Assembly: GCA_902489275.1 (NCBI GenBank)
Contig: CABTZK010000001.1
Span: forward strand, 1 to 64,000
From: an uncultured Porphyromonadaceae bacterium
GTDB lineage: Bacteria > Bacteroidota > Bacteroidia > Bacteroidales > Muribaculaceae
Direction of reading: 5' to 3'
Length of the DNA stretch: 64,000 bases
Positions 44,707 to 53,793 of the stretch are shown here, piece after piece. The notes under the pieces were generated by a model, which was not told the DNA's origin, did not search any database, and saw only the letters and a program-made list of their open reading frames with translations. Both the position numbers and the translations under genes were made by a program. Position 1 is the stretch's first letter; every line of letters begins with the position of its first letter.

Positions 44707-46032
44707 TTATTGTTTGTTATGAATTGGGTTGTTTTCGGCGAAAATCGCCATACGTTTTTCAAGTTCCTCATATTGGTTGGGCTTGATAAACGATACGCAG
44801 CATCGCAACCCCTGTTGGCAACTGCCCGTCGTGCCCAGGTTAATCGCGCTCACGCCATAGTACATCAGTTCAAGCGCCAGCTGGCTGCTGGTCATGCCGG
44901 GGTAACCAATCGTGAAATAAAATCCATCGGCGATGTTCACGTCAAGGTCCTTGTCGTAGACCACGTAGAAGTTGTGCTTGCAAAAAATCTCTTTCATGCG
45001 GTGAGCGCGGTCGGCATACTCGTGGGTGACCTCACGGAACATGTAGTCACCGTCGCAAGCGGCTTCCATGATGGCGCCCAGTGCAAACTGTGCGCTGTGA
45101 CTTGTGCCAGACGAGAGGCAATACAGCATGCGCGAGTGGTAGGTCGTGCCAAACGAGAGGCCTCCATAACGCTGGTCCAAAGCAGGATAATGACGATTAA
45201 AGAGCTTGTCGCTGATGCAGCACACCGCAATGCGCTCGCCGGCATAGCTGAAAGCCTTGCTTCCACTGATGAGCAACAGGTAATTGTCGGTGAAACGAGC
45301 GACGGTGTCTTGATAGGGGGGCTGGAAAGGGGTGCTCAAGTCCTTGCGGAAGTCCATGGCAAAATAGGCCAAGTCTTCAATGACGATGGCGTCATATTTT
45401 GTGGCCAGCTCGCCGATGGTCTTCAGCTCGTCGTTGTTCAAGCAAATCCACGAGGGATTGTTCGGGTTGCTGTAGACGATGGCACTGATATTTCCCTTTG
45501 ACAGGTAACTCTCTAATTTCTCGCGGAGTTTGTCGCCGCGATAGTCATAGACATCGAATGTGGCATACTTAATGTTTTGTACCTCGCATTGCGTCTTTTG
45601 AATGGGGAATCCCGGATCAATGAAAAGAATGGTGTCTTTTTGGGGATCTAATTGTGAGCAGAGCATGAATGCGGCATAGCCTCCCTGCATTGACCCCACA
45701 CATGGGATGCAGCCCTTGGGGGCGATGTCCACGCCGATAAAAGCTTTGACAAAGCGTGATGCCTGCTCTTTCAGGTATTTCGTGCCTTGAATGTCGGGAT
45801 ATAGGTTGGCAATGCCTTGCTGTAGTGCCTTGATTTGAGCTTTTACTCCAACTTCGGCAGCTGGTAGGCCAGGGATGCCCATCTCCATCTTGATGAACTC
45901 AACGCCCGACTCTTGCTCGGCATATTCTGCAATGCGTTTTACCTCACGAATGTTAGCTCGGCCGAAATCGCGGATTCCTTGAGCTCGAATCGCCTCGTCG
46001 ATCATGTTTTTAGCTATGGGTGTAGGTTTCAT
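44707..46032 (-). CDS. PLP-dependent aminotransferase, class I/II (probably aromatic)
   Basis: A 441-residue fold-type I aminotransferase. The PLP lysine is in SGSKAFSYAGERIA, with the aspartate motif VIEDLAYFAMDF and NPNNPSW upstream. The start codon overlaps the iorB stop by 4 bp (ATGA), so it is made together with indolepyruvate oxidoreductase. By that coupling it most likely turns Trp, Phe or Tyr into the 2-oxo acids used by IorAB. The family as such is broad, so substrate specificity is inferred from context. Confidence 0.85.
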   Translation of the reverse strand: MKPTPIAKNMIDEAIRAQGIRDFGRANIREVKRIAEYAEQESGVEFIKMEMGIPGLPAAEVGVKAQIKALQQGIANLYPDIQGTKYLKEQASRFVKAFIGVDIAPKGCIPCVGSMQGGYAAFMLCSQLDPQKDTILFIDPGFPIQKTQCEVQNIKYATFDVYDYRGDKLREKLESYLSKGNISAIVYSNPNNPSWICLNNDELKTIGELATKYDAIVIEDLAYFAMDFRKDLSTPFQPPYQDTVARFTDNYLLLISGSKAFSYAGERIAVCCISDKLFNRHYPALDQRYGGLSFGTTYHSRMLYCLSSGTSHSAQFALGAIMEAACDGDYMFREVTHEYADRAHRMKEIFCKHNFYVVYDKDLDVNIADGFYFTIGYPGMTSSQLALELMYYGVSAINLGTTGSCQQGLRCCVSFIKPNQYEELEKRMAIFAENNPIHNKQ

Positions 46033-46601
46033 CTCTGCGCGGCTTTACCAATTGCTAATGCTTTCAGGTTGGCTTCAACCACAGCGTCGCCCTTGCGGGC
46101 AAACACGCGGCGTACAGCACCCTCAAGTTTTTCAAAATCAATGCCAAGCGCCTTTTGTGCAGCGCCCAACAAAATCACATTGGCCGATCGGGCAATGCCA
46201 TTGTCCTTGGCCAATTGCTCAATATCAAGCATGATTAAATTGTCAATGGCCTTGAGGTCGGTCTCAATCTTTTCCATTTCGGGATAGTTGGGAATGTTAA
46301 CAAACGGCTTGCTGGCTGTGATAACCCACCCTTGCTTATTTAAATAAGGAAGATAGCGGAGTGCCTCCATGGGTTCCATCGAGATAATGACATCGGCAGC
46401 GCCTTTGGCAATCAAGTCGCTCATAATGGGATTGGACGACAGGCGCAAGTTGCTTTGCACGTCACCGCCTCGTTGCGACATTCCATGCACCTCCGCTTGC
46501 TTGATGTAGAGATTCTCTTTCATGGCGGCTTCGCCAATGACTGTAGCGATTGAGAGGATGCCTTGTCCGCCCACACCGCAGAGGATAATGTCTGTTTTCA
46601 T
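46029..46601 (-). CDS. iorB: Indolepyruvate:ferredoxin oxidoreductase, beta subunit
   Basis: The small subunit (190 residues, gamma-type domain of 2-oxoacid ferredoxin oxidoreductases) of the enzyme that turns aryl-pyruvates and CoA into aryl-acetyl-CoA, CO2 and reduced ferredoxin. The N-terminal CGVGGQGILSIA loop and the HGMSQRGGDVQSNLR segment are typical. It overlaps iorA by 4 bp and the aminotransferase by 4 bp, which points to fixed expression ratios. Confidence 0.94.
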   Translation of the reverse strand: MKTDIILCGVGGQGILSIATVIGEAAMKENLYIKQAEVHGMSQRGGDVQSNLRLSSNPIMSDLIAKGAADVIISMEPMEALRYLPYLNKQGWVITASKPFVNIPNYPEMEKIETDLKAIDNLIMLDIEQLAKDNGIARSANVILLGAAQKALGIDFEKLEGAVRRVFARKGDAVVEANLKALAIGKAAQR

Positions 46602-48217
46602 TTCTTTCCCTCCTTTGCTAATTTCGCTTTTTGTTGTTTAAGATGACGCTGGAGCGTCTGCATGCACTCACGGCGCGGAATAATCACGCTGGTACCCTTG
46701 TATTCAATCTCCTCACGCAAAATTTTCGTGATTTCTGGCATGTTCTTTGGAATGGGGACAACGACTTTAAGATGCTCGTCGGCTATTCCTAATCCTCGAA
46801 CGATAGATTCATATTTGTTGGTGCCTGCCGAGTCTTGGCCACCAGTCATGCCCGTTGTGAGGTTGTCGCTGATGACCACGGTTATGTTGGCATTTTCATT
46901 GATGGCATCGAGCAAGCCCGTCATTCCTGAATGGGTAAATGTGGAGTCGCCGATAATAGCGACGGCTGGCCATTGCCCTGCATCGGCAGCGCCTTTTGCC
47001 ATTGTGATGCTGGCGCCCATGTCCACACACGAGTGGATGGCCTTAAAAGGTGGCAAGAACCCCAAGGTGTAGCAGCCAATGTCGCCAAACACGCGCGCGT
47101 TGGGATAGTCCTTGAGCACCTCGTTGATAGCCGTGTACACGTCGCGATGGCCACAGCCACGGCACAATGCGGGTGGACGTGGCACTACATCTTCGCAGGG
47201 CGCGTGATTCTCCTTGTTAGGCAAGCCTAACGCCTTAGCGACCCAATCGGGATTTAACTCGCCCGTGCGAGGAAGCTCGCCCGTGAGGCGGCCTTTTATC
47301 GTGGCGTTGCCTGGCATGACGCCGCGCACCTGATCTTCAATGAAAGGCTGTCCCTCCTCGACAATCAGCACGCTGTCGCACTGCTCTGTCATGCGGCGAA
47401 CCAGCTCTTTGGGCAGCGGGTACTGGCTGATTTTCAACAAGGGGAATGGGCAACCTGTGGGGAAGTTCTCCATCACGTAGTTGTAGCCGATGCCGCTTGC
47501 GATAATGCCCAACGAGTGGTCGCTGGCATCAATATAAGCATTGTGTGCGCTTTCAACGGCCATTTGCTCCAGCAGGGGCTGCTGTGCGGTGACCACGTCG
47601 TTGCGTTTGCGCGCGAAAGCGGGAAGCAAGACCCAGTTGCTGGCAATCGAGTTGTAGTTGAGCTCATTCTCCTTGCGAGGCTCCTCTTTGATTTCGACAG
47701 ACGCCCGGCTGTGGGCCATGCGGGTTGTGACACGCATGAGCACAGGCAAGCATAGTTTTTCCGACATGTCGTAGGCTTCTGCCATCATGTCGTAGGCCTC
47801 TTGTTGTGAACTTGGCTCCAAAGTGGGAATCATTGCGAACTTGCCGTAAAAGCGGCTGTCCTGCTCGTCTTGTGAAGAGTGCATCGAGGGATCATCGGCC
47901 ACAAGCACGACCACACCGCCATTGACACCTGTCATGGCAGAGTTAACGAATGGGTCGGCGCTGACATTAAGGCCCACATGCTTCATGCACACCAACGCGC
48001 GCTTGCCCATGTAGGACATGCCGAGAGCCTCTTCCATTGCTGTCTTCTCGTTGCAGCTCCAGCGGCGATGCACATTGCGCTCGGCAGCCAGAGGAGAATT
48101 TTGAATGTACTCTGTGATTTCGGTCGAAGGTGTACCCGGATAGGCGTATACACCGCTCAGTCCTGCATCCAATGCACCTTGAGCAATTGCTTCGTCTCCT
48201 AAAAGTAATTTCTTCAT
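46598..48217 (-). CDS. iorA: Indolepyruvate:ferredoxin oxidoreductase, alpha subunit
   Basis: The large thiamine-diphosphate subunit. Its 539 residues contain the pyrimidine-binding domain (LLGDEAIAQGALDAG at the start, YPGTPSTEI) and the TPP-binding domain (CRGCGHRDVYTAI, GDIGCYTLG, and GDSTFTHSGMTGL). Archaeal IorA proteins have an extra C-terminal two-cluster ferredoxin domain with repeated CxxCxxC; here the protein ends IIPRRECMQTLQRHLKQQ without one, so electrons must pass to a separate carrier or a different cluster arrangement. It is the first gene of the operon, with a strong promoter 60 bp upstream. Confidence 0.94.
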   Translation of the reverse strand: MKKLLLGDEAIAQGALDAGLSGVYAYPGTPSTEITEYIQNSPLAAERNVHRRWSCNEKTAMEEALGMSYMGKRALVCMKHVGLNVSADPFVNSAMTGVNGGVVVLVADDPSMHSSQDEQDSRFYGKFAMIPTLEPSSQQEAYDMMAEAYDMSEKLCLPVLMRVTTRMAHSRASVEIKEEPRKENELNYNSIASNWVLLPAFARKRNDVVTAQQPLLEQMAVESAHNAYIDASDHSLGIIASGIGYNYVMENFPTGCPFPLLKISQYPLPKELVRRMTEQCDSVLIVEEGQPFIEDQVRGVMPGNATIKGRLTGELPRTGELNPDWVAKALGLPNKENHAPCEDVVPRPPALCRGCGHRDVYTAINEVLKDYPNARVFGDIGCYTLGFLPPFKAIHSCVDMGASITMAKGAADAGQWPAVAIIGDSTFTHSGMTGLLDAINENANITVVISDNLTTGMTGGQDSAGTNKYESIVRGLGIADEHLKVVVPIPKNMPEITKILREEIEYKGTSVIIPRRECMQTLQRHLKQQKAKLAKEGKK

Positions 48218-48239
48218 AAATTATAGTTGTTTTAAGATC

Positions 48240-48263
48240 GGTTTTACATGTTGGTTTTACATG
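48240..48263 (-). repeat. 11-bp direct repeat in the iorA leader
   Basis: The plus-strand sequence GGTTTTACATG occurs at 48240-48250 and again at 48253-48263, a 13-base period. It lies between the predicted transcription start (about 48272) and the iorA ATG, so it could be an operator or an RNA-level control site. Confidence 0.55.
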
Positions 48264-48278
48264 CATTTTTTGACTTAA

Positions 48279-48310
48279 CAAAGGTAGGGGATTTTTTCGG
48301 TTGTGCCAAA
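48279..48310 (-). promoter_or_regulatory. Promoter of the iorA-iorB-aminotransferase-tnaA operon
   Basis: Minus-strand TTTG (48307-48310), 20 bases, TACCTTTG (48279-48286): full consensus. The leader is about 55 bases. Confidence 0.78.
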
Positions 48311-48347
48311 TTTTTGAATAAAAATTTATTTTTTTTGTTTTTGAATA

Positions 48348-48378
48348 TTTGCCGTTACAATAATATTTTGTAGTTTTG
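48348..48378 (+). promoter_or_regulatory. Promoter of the acyl-CoA synthetase gene
   Basis: TTTG (48348-48351), 19 bases, TAGTTTTG (48371-48378): full consensus. It is divergent from the iorA promoter, with 37 bases between the two -33 elements, room for one shared regulator. Confidence 0.78.
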
Positions 48379-48436
48379 TAGTCGTTATTCGACTTGCGAA
48401 ATAGCATGCACACAACACATTTTAACATAAACAACG

Positions 48437-50497
48437 ATGATTAATCAACAACTTTTGAATCCACAAAGCATTGTGGTCATTGGAGGCTCAAACAATGTGC
48501 ACAAGCCAGGTGGCGCGATAGTGCGCAACCTGCTGCAAGGTGGCTATAAAGGTGTCTTGCGCATCGTCAATCCCAAGGAGGACGAGGTGCAGGGCATCAA
48601 GGTGTTTCACGACGTTAAGGAAATCCCGCCAACAGAAATGGCCATTCTCGTGGTGGCCGCCAAGTTCTGCCCCGACTATGTAGACTACGTCGCTGCCGAG
48701 AAAGGCGTGAGGGCGTTTATCATTATCTCGGCAGGTTTTGGCGAGGAAACAAAGGCAGGAGCAGCGCTGGAGCAGCGCATTCTTGACACCTGCGACCGTT
48801 ATGGGGCAGCGCTTATCGGCCCCAACTGCATCGGGCTGATGAACAACCACCATCACAGCGTGTTCACAAAGCCCATTCCAAAACTCAACCCTCAGGGGGC
48901 CGACTTCTTGAGTGGCTCGGGGGCGACAGCGGTGTTCATACTTGAGTCGGCAGTGGTCAAAGGCTTGCAATTCAACTCCGTGTGGTCAGTAGGCAATGGC
49001 AAGCAGAATGGAATCGAGGACGTGCTTCAGTACATGGACGAGAATTTCGATCCTGAAAGGGACTCGAAAGTGAAATTGCTCTATATTGAAAATATTAACA
49101 ACCCCGACAAGCTGTTGCTCCATGCCAGCTCCCTCATTCGCAAAGGATGCCGAATTGCAGCAATCAAGGCTGGCTCAAGCGAGAGCGGCAGCCGTGCGGC
49201 ATCATCGCACACGGGCGCTATCGCTTCAAGCGATTCGGCCGTCGAGGCCTTGTTCCGCAAGGCAGGCATCGTGCGTTGCTTCTCCCGCGAGGAACTCACC
49301 ACTGTGGGGTGCATTTTCACCTTGCCCGCCTTGGCCGGGAAAAATTGTGCCATCGTGACTCACGCTGGTGGTCCTGGCGTAATGCTGACTGATGCCTTGT
49401 CAAAAGGAGGTCTCAATGTGCCAAAACTTGAAGGTTCAGTAGCCGAAGAATTGAAAACCAAATTGTTCCCTGGCTCGTCGGTTGCCAATCCAATCGATAT
49501 TCTCGCCACAGGAACACCAGAGCAATTGGGCATCGCCATCGACTATTGCGAAAACAAGTTTAAGGATATCGATGCCATTATGGTAATCTTTGGAACTCCA
49601 GGCTTAGTTCAACTATATGAGGCTTATGATGTGTTACACAAGAAGATACTTGAATGCAAAAAGCCGGTATTCCCTATTCTTCCGTGCTTGAATACAGCAG
49701 GTCCCGAGGTGGCAGAGTTTCTTGCGAAAGGACACGTCAATTTCAGTGACGAAGTGACCCTTGGCACAGCCTTAGCGCGAGTCATGAAGACCCCAAAACC
49801 TGCCCCGGCCGAGGTGCTATCGGAAGAAGTGGATGTGCCACGCATCAGGGAAATTATTGATGGCATTAAGACGAGCGGATATATCGCGCCCGATTTGGTG
49901 CGCGCGCTGCTCACTTGCGCGCAAATCCCCGTCGTGCCAGAGCATGTATCCAACTCCAAAGACGAACTCATCGCATTTTCCAACCAAATTGGCTATCCGG
50001 TGGTGGCTAAAGTTGTTGGGCCGGTCCACAAGAGCGACGTGGGCGGTGTGGCACTCAACGTGAGAAATGCCGAGCACTTGGCGCTGGAATTTGACCGCAT
50101 GATGAAAATCAAGGATGCCAAGGCTGTGATGGTTCAGAAAATGATCAGTGGAACGGAGTTGTTCATCGGCGCGAAATACGAGCCGCGTTTCGGACACGTC
50201 GTGCTGTGCGGCTTGGGAGGCATTTTCGTCGAGGTGCTGAAAGATGTCACGAGTGGCTTGGCGCCATTGTCAAGAGATGAGGCCTTCTCCATGATTCGCT
50301 CGTTGAGAGGTTACAAAATCATCAAGGGAACTCGCGGGCAAAAAGGTCTCAACGAGCAGCGATATGCCGAGATCATCATGCGTCTCTCGACCTTGCTGCG
50401 CTATGCAACCGAGATCAAGGAAATGGACATTAACCCATTGCTTGCCGACGAAAAAGACGTGGTTGCCGTCGACGCGCGCATTCTCATTGAAAAATAG
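48437..50497 (+). CDS. ADP-forming acyl-CoA synthetase (fused alpha-beta)
   Basis: A 686-residue enzyme that turns acyl-CoA, ADP and phosphate into the free acid, CoA and ATP. The order is a CoA-binding domain (about 1-125, SIVVIGGSNNVHKPGGAIV), a succinyl-CoA-ligase-like domain with the phosphohistidine in SSHTGAIASSD (about His258), and a C-terminal ATP-grasp domain (about 460-686, YPVVAKVVGP and HKSDVGGVALNV). In Pyrococcus, related ADP-forming synthetases act on acetate or aryl-acetate CoA esters. Divergence from the ior operon suggests aryl-acetyl-CoA here (inference). A terminator follows. Confidence 0.92.
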   Translation: MINQQLLNPQSIVVIGGSNNVHKPGGAIVRNLLQGGYKGVLRIVNPKEDEVQGIKVFHDVKEIPPTEMAILVVAAKFCPDYVDYVAAEKGVRAFIIISAGFGEETKAGAALEQRILDTCDRYGAALIGPNCIGLMNNHHHSVFTKPIPKLNPQGADFLSGSGATAVFILESAVVKGLQFNSVWSVGNGKQNGIEDVLQYMDENFDPERDSKVKLLYIENINNPDKLLLHASSLIRKGCRIAAIKAGSSESGSRAASSHTGAIASSDSAVEALFRKAGIVRCFSREELTTVGCIFTLPALAGKNCAIVTHAGGPGVMLTDALSKGGLNVPKLEGSVAEELKTKLFPGSSVANPIDILATGTPEQLGIAIDYCENKFKDIDAIMVIFGTPGLVQLYEAYDVLHKKILECKKPVFPILPCLNTAGPEVAEFLAKGHVNFSDEVTLGTALARVMKTPKPAPAEVLSEEVDVPRIREIIDGIKTSGYIAPDLVRALLTCAQIPVVPEHVSNSKDELIAFSNQIGYPVVAKVVGPVHKSDVGGVALNVRNAEHLALEFDRMMKIKDAKAVMVQKMISGTELFIGAKYEPRFGHVVLCGLGGIFVEVLKDVTSGLAPLSRDEAFSMIRSLRGYKIIKGTRGQKGLNEQRYAEIIMRLSTLLRYATEIKEMDINPLLADEKDVVAVDARILIEK

Positions 50498-50516
50498 TCA
50501 ATCCCACAAAATCAGT

Positions 50517-50549
50517 AACCTGCCATGTTGTCTGTGGCAGGTTATTTTT
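50517..50549 (+). terminator. Intrinsic terminator of the synthetase gene
   Basis: A perfect 9-bp stem (50517-50525 with 50535-50543), 9-base loop and a T-rich tail. Confidence 0.85.
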
Positions 50550-50594
50550 ATATGTATTTCAGTGATTGATGCCGCTCGTTTTCAAAATATTTCG

Positions 50595-50602
50595 TAATTT
50601 TG
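50595..50602 (+). promoter_or_regulatory. -7 box upstream of lepA
   Basis: TAATTTTG, an exact TAnnTTTG, 22 bases before the ATG at 50625. No TTTG at the -33 distance. Confidence 0.5.
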
Positions 50603-50624
50603 CATCCTAATTGAAATATAGACA

Positions 50625-52412
50625 ATGAAAAACATTAGAAATTTCTCGATTATTGCGCACATTGACCATGGCAAAAGCACACTTGCCGACCGCCTGCTGG
50701 AATATACTAAAACGGTGGGTGGAAAGGAAATGCAAAATCAAGTGCTTGATAACATGGATCTTGAGCGTGAGCGCGGCATTACCATCAAGAGCCATGCCAT
50801 TCAGATGGACTACGTGCAAAGCGGGGAGCAATATATTCTTAACTTGATTGATACCCCGGGACACGTTGACTTCTCCTATGAGGTGTCTCGGTCTATTGCC
50901 GCATGCGAGGGTTGCCTGCTCATTGTCGATGCCACACAGGGGGTTCAAGCACAGACGATTTCGAACCTTTATCTCGCCCTCGACAATGACCTTGAAATCA
51001 TCCCTGTCATCAACAAGATTGACATGGATAGCGCTCATCCCGATGAGGTCGAGGATGAGATCGTGGAACTGCTTGGCTGCGACCCTGGCGAAATCATTCG
51101 CGCCAGCGCAAAGACGGGGGAAGGCATCCCTGAAATTCTGAAAGCAATTGTCGAACGCATTCCGGCTCCCAATGGCGACCCTGACGCTCCATTACAGGCT
51201 TTAATTTTTGACTCCGTGTTTAACCCTTTTCGCGGTATCATCGTGTATTTCAAAATCATCAATGGCAGCATTCGCAAAGGTGACCTCGTGAAATTTGTCA
51301 ACACGGGAAAAGAATACAATGTCGACGAATTGGGCGTGTTAAAGTTGCAGTTGAGCCCTCGCGCTTCAATCAGCGCTGGTAATGTGGGTTATATTATTAG
51401 TGGTATAAAAAATTCAACAGAGGTTAGGGTAGGCGATACCATTACCCAAGTCTCCAAGCCCTGTGAAAGCGCAATTGCTGGCTTCCAAGAAGTGAAGCCC
51501 ATGGTGTTTGCGGGAGTGTATCCCATCGAGCCTGAAGATTTTGAAAATTTACGTGCCTCGTTAGAGAAATTGCAGCTGAACGACGCATCGCTCACATTCA
51601 CGCCAGAATCATCGGTAGCATTGGGCTTTGGCTTTCGTTGCGGCTTTTTGGGGCTGCTTCACATGGAAATTGTGCAAGAACGCCTTAGCCGGGAGTTTAA
51701 CATGGAAGTAATCACTACTGTACCAAATGTTTCCTATAAGGTCTATGACAAGAAAGGGAACATGGCCGAGGTACACAATCCCGCAGGCTTGCCAGACCAA
51801 ACGCTCATTGAACACATCGAGGAACCCTACATCCAGGCGTCCATCATCACACTTTCTGACTTCATGGGGCCCATCATCACCTTGTGCCTGTCAAAGCGAG
51901 GAACGCTCACTAAGCAAGAGTACATCAGCGGAAACCGGTTGGAACTATCGTTTGAAATCCCTCTTGGCGAAATTGTGATTGACTTCTACGACAAGTTAAA
52001 GAGCATCTCCAAAGGATATGCGTCATTTGACTATTACATAAGTTCTTATAAAGACTCAAACTTAATAAAACTTGATATTTTGCTCAACGGGCAACCCGTG
52101 GATGCGCTGAGCAGCTTAACGCATGCTGACAATGCTGTGACTTTGGGTCGCCGCATGTGTGAGAAACTCAAGGAACTCATTCCCCGTCAGCAATACGACA
52201 TCGCTATCCAAGCGGCAATTGGCGCAAAAATAGTGGCCAGGGAAACCGTGAAGCAAGTCCGCAAGGACGTGACGGCAAAGTGCTATGGTGGCGATGTGAG
52301 CCGCAAGCGAAAATTGCTTGAGAAGCAGAAAGCCGGCAAAAAGCGGATGAAGCAAATTGGAACAGTCCAAGTGCCCCAGAAAGCATTTCTTGCCGTGCTG
52401 AAGTTAGACTAA
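50625..52412 (+). CDS. lepA: Elongation factor 4 (LepA)
   Basis: A translational GTPase that back-translocates stalled ribosomes. It has 595 residues. G motifs are [40 protein letters not shown] and VINKIDM, and the characteristic C-terminal domain ([20 protein letters not shown]) is complete. It converges on a permease gene with 34 bp between them. Confidence 0.98.
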   Translation: MKNIRNFSIIAHIDHGKSTLADRLLEYTKTVGGKEMQNQVLDNMDLERERGITIKSHAIQMDYVQSGEQYILNLIDTPGHVDFSYEVSRSIAACEGCLLIVDATQGVQAQTISNLYLALDNDLEIIPVINKIDMDSAHPDEVEDEIVELLGCDPGEIIRASAKTGEGIPEILKAIVERIPAPNGDPDAPLQALIFDSVFNPFRGIIVYFKIINGSIRKGDLVKFVNTGKEYNVDELGVLKLQLSPRASISAGNVGYIISGIKNSTEVRVGDTITQVSKPCESAIAGFQEVKPMVFAGVYPIEPEDFENLRASLEKLQLNDASLTFTPESSVALGFGFRCGFLGLLHMEIVQERLSREFNMEVITTVPNVSYKVYDKKGNMAEVHNPAGLPDQTLIEHIEEPYIQASIITLSDFMGPIITLCLSKRGTLTKQEYISGNRLELSFEIPLGEIVIDFYDKLKSISKGYASFDYYISSYKDSNLIKLDILLNGQPVDALSSLTHADNAVTLGRRMCEKLKELIPRQQYDIAIQAAIGAKIVARETVKQVRKDVTAKCYGGDVSRKRKLLEKQKAGKKRMKQIGTVQVPQKAFLAVLKLD

Positions 52413-52446
52413 AGATTCCTTGAATATTTCCGACCCCCTTTGCCCA

Positions 52447-53700
52447 CTACTCGAATTTCATTGTAGCAGTGGGCTTAATTGTTGAGATAATGTGGCTCGG
52501 AGCCAATAAGGTGAAATAGGAAACCACAAGAATACCTACGTTTAAAAGAACCAGCGCCAGCACGTTGATTTCGATGGGCACGTAGGACATGTAATAGGCA
52601 TCCGGATTAAGGTGAATGACGTGAAAATGGCGTTGTATCAATGCCATGCCAATTCCAATGAGATTGCCAATGACAATTGATTTGAGAATCAGCTTGGAGG
52701 TCAAGTAGATGAAAATGTGGCGAATCAATCGGTTGCTGGCACCAAGCGCCTTGAGCATACCCACCATTTTAATGCGCTCGAGCACGATCATGAGCATTGC
52801 GGCAATTAAGGTGAACGATGAAACGATGACCATGAGCGCCAGTATGATTACAACGTTCATGTCAAGCATGCCAAGCCACGTGAAATAAGCGGTGTTGTTG
52901 TTTTGGATTTGCGATACCATGTAGAGGGTGGGGGAGTCGTGTTCACAAATCGACCATGCAAGGTCGGCATAAAGCCGCTCTGCCTCAGCATTGAGATTGC
53001 TTGTTTGGTTCAGGTTCACGCCCACATAGTTTCCCACCATTGGGCTCCAGCCATTCACGCTCTGCAACAAGCTAATGTTTCCTACGATGTAGGCTTTGTC
53101 GAAATTCTCGAAATCGGTATTATAAATGCCCACAACCACCGAGCGGCGCACTTTCACCTGATTGTCAATGAAGTAAGTGAAAATCTTGTCATTCACATTG
53201 AGCCGTAGCTGGTTGGCAATATGTTTTGAAATCACGATTTCACGATTGTCGGCAGTGTCATTCACAAGCGGCACTCTGCCTTCCACGAGATGTTCCTTGA
53301 TGTAGCTCCAGTCAAATCCATCGTCAACGCCACGATAGACAACCGCTTGAAAATCATTGTCGGTTTTCAAGATGGCAGGTTTCTCGGCCATCAAGCTCAT
53401 CGACGAAATCTTAGCGGCCACAGCGGTGTCAGACAAGATGCCCCTAAAAACCTCATGGGCATTAACCGTCGAGAAATTGTCGTCGATGCCCAGTGCGGCA
53501 TTCGTGATTTTCAAGTGCGAATCCAGCGAATAAATCTTGTGGGTAATCTCTCGCTTAAATCCCAGTACGATCACCACCGACAGAATCATGATAACAATAG
53601 CCAGCACAATTCCAATCATAGCAACATTCAGGCTCGGAGATCCTGACTTGTTGTCATGGGCAAGCTTCAAGCGACGCGCTATGAACAGTTCGACTTTCAT
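52447..53700 (-). CDS. FtsX-like permease (LolC/LolE type)
   Basis: A 417-residue inner-membrane permease of the FtsX/MacB group. The four-helix layout is classic: one helix near 28-50 (MIGIVLAIVIMILSVVIVLG), a large periplasmic domain of about 200 residues, then three helices in the C-terminal third. The N-terminus MKVELFIARRLK fits LolC/E, subunits that detach lipoproteins from the inner membrane. The ATPase gene is not adjacent. The ATG at 53700 is used; longer in-frame openings upstream run into the promoter region. Confidence 0.85.
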   Translation of the reverse strand: MKVELFIARRLKLAHDNKSGSPSLNVAMIGIVLAIVIMILSVVIVLGFKREITHKIYSLDSHLKITNAALGIDDNFSTVNAHEVFRGILSDTAVAAKISSMSLMAEKPAILKTDNDFQAVVYRGVDDGFDWSYIKEHLVEGRVPLVNDTADNREIVISKHIANQLRLNVNDKIFTYFIDNQVKVRRSVVVGIYNTDFENFDKAYIVGNISLLQSVNGWSPMVGNYVGVNLNQTSNLNAEAERLYADLAWSICEHDSPTLYMVSQIQNNNTAYFTWLGMLDMNVVIILALMVIVSSFTLIAAMLMIVLERIKMVGMLKALGASNRLIRHIFIYLTSKLILKSIVIGNLIGIGMALIQRHFHVIHLNPDAYYMSYVPIEINVLALVLLNVGILVVSYFTLLAPSHIISTIKPTATMKFE

Positions 53701-53709
53701 TACAAGGCA

Positions 53710-53717
53710 CAAAATTA
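53710..53717 (-). promoter_or_regulatory. -7 box of the permease gene
   Basis: Minus-strand TAATTTTG only ten bases from the ATG, giving a very short leader. The -33 element is not evident. Confidence 0.4.
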
Positions 53718-53736
53718 ACAAAAAAAAGCCGATTGA

Positions 53737-53768
53737 TTTCATTAATAGCATCAAAACTTGTACTTTTG
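53737..53768 (+). promoter_or_regulatory. Promoter of the Yip1-like gene
   Basis: TTTC (53737-53740), 20 bases, TACTTTTG (53761-53768). The -7 box is exact, the -33 has one mismatch. The leader is about 20 bases. Confidence 0.55.
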
Positions 53769-53793
53769 CAAGACATTTGCAAAAACGAGACAC

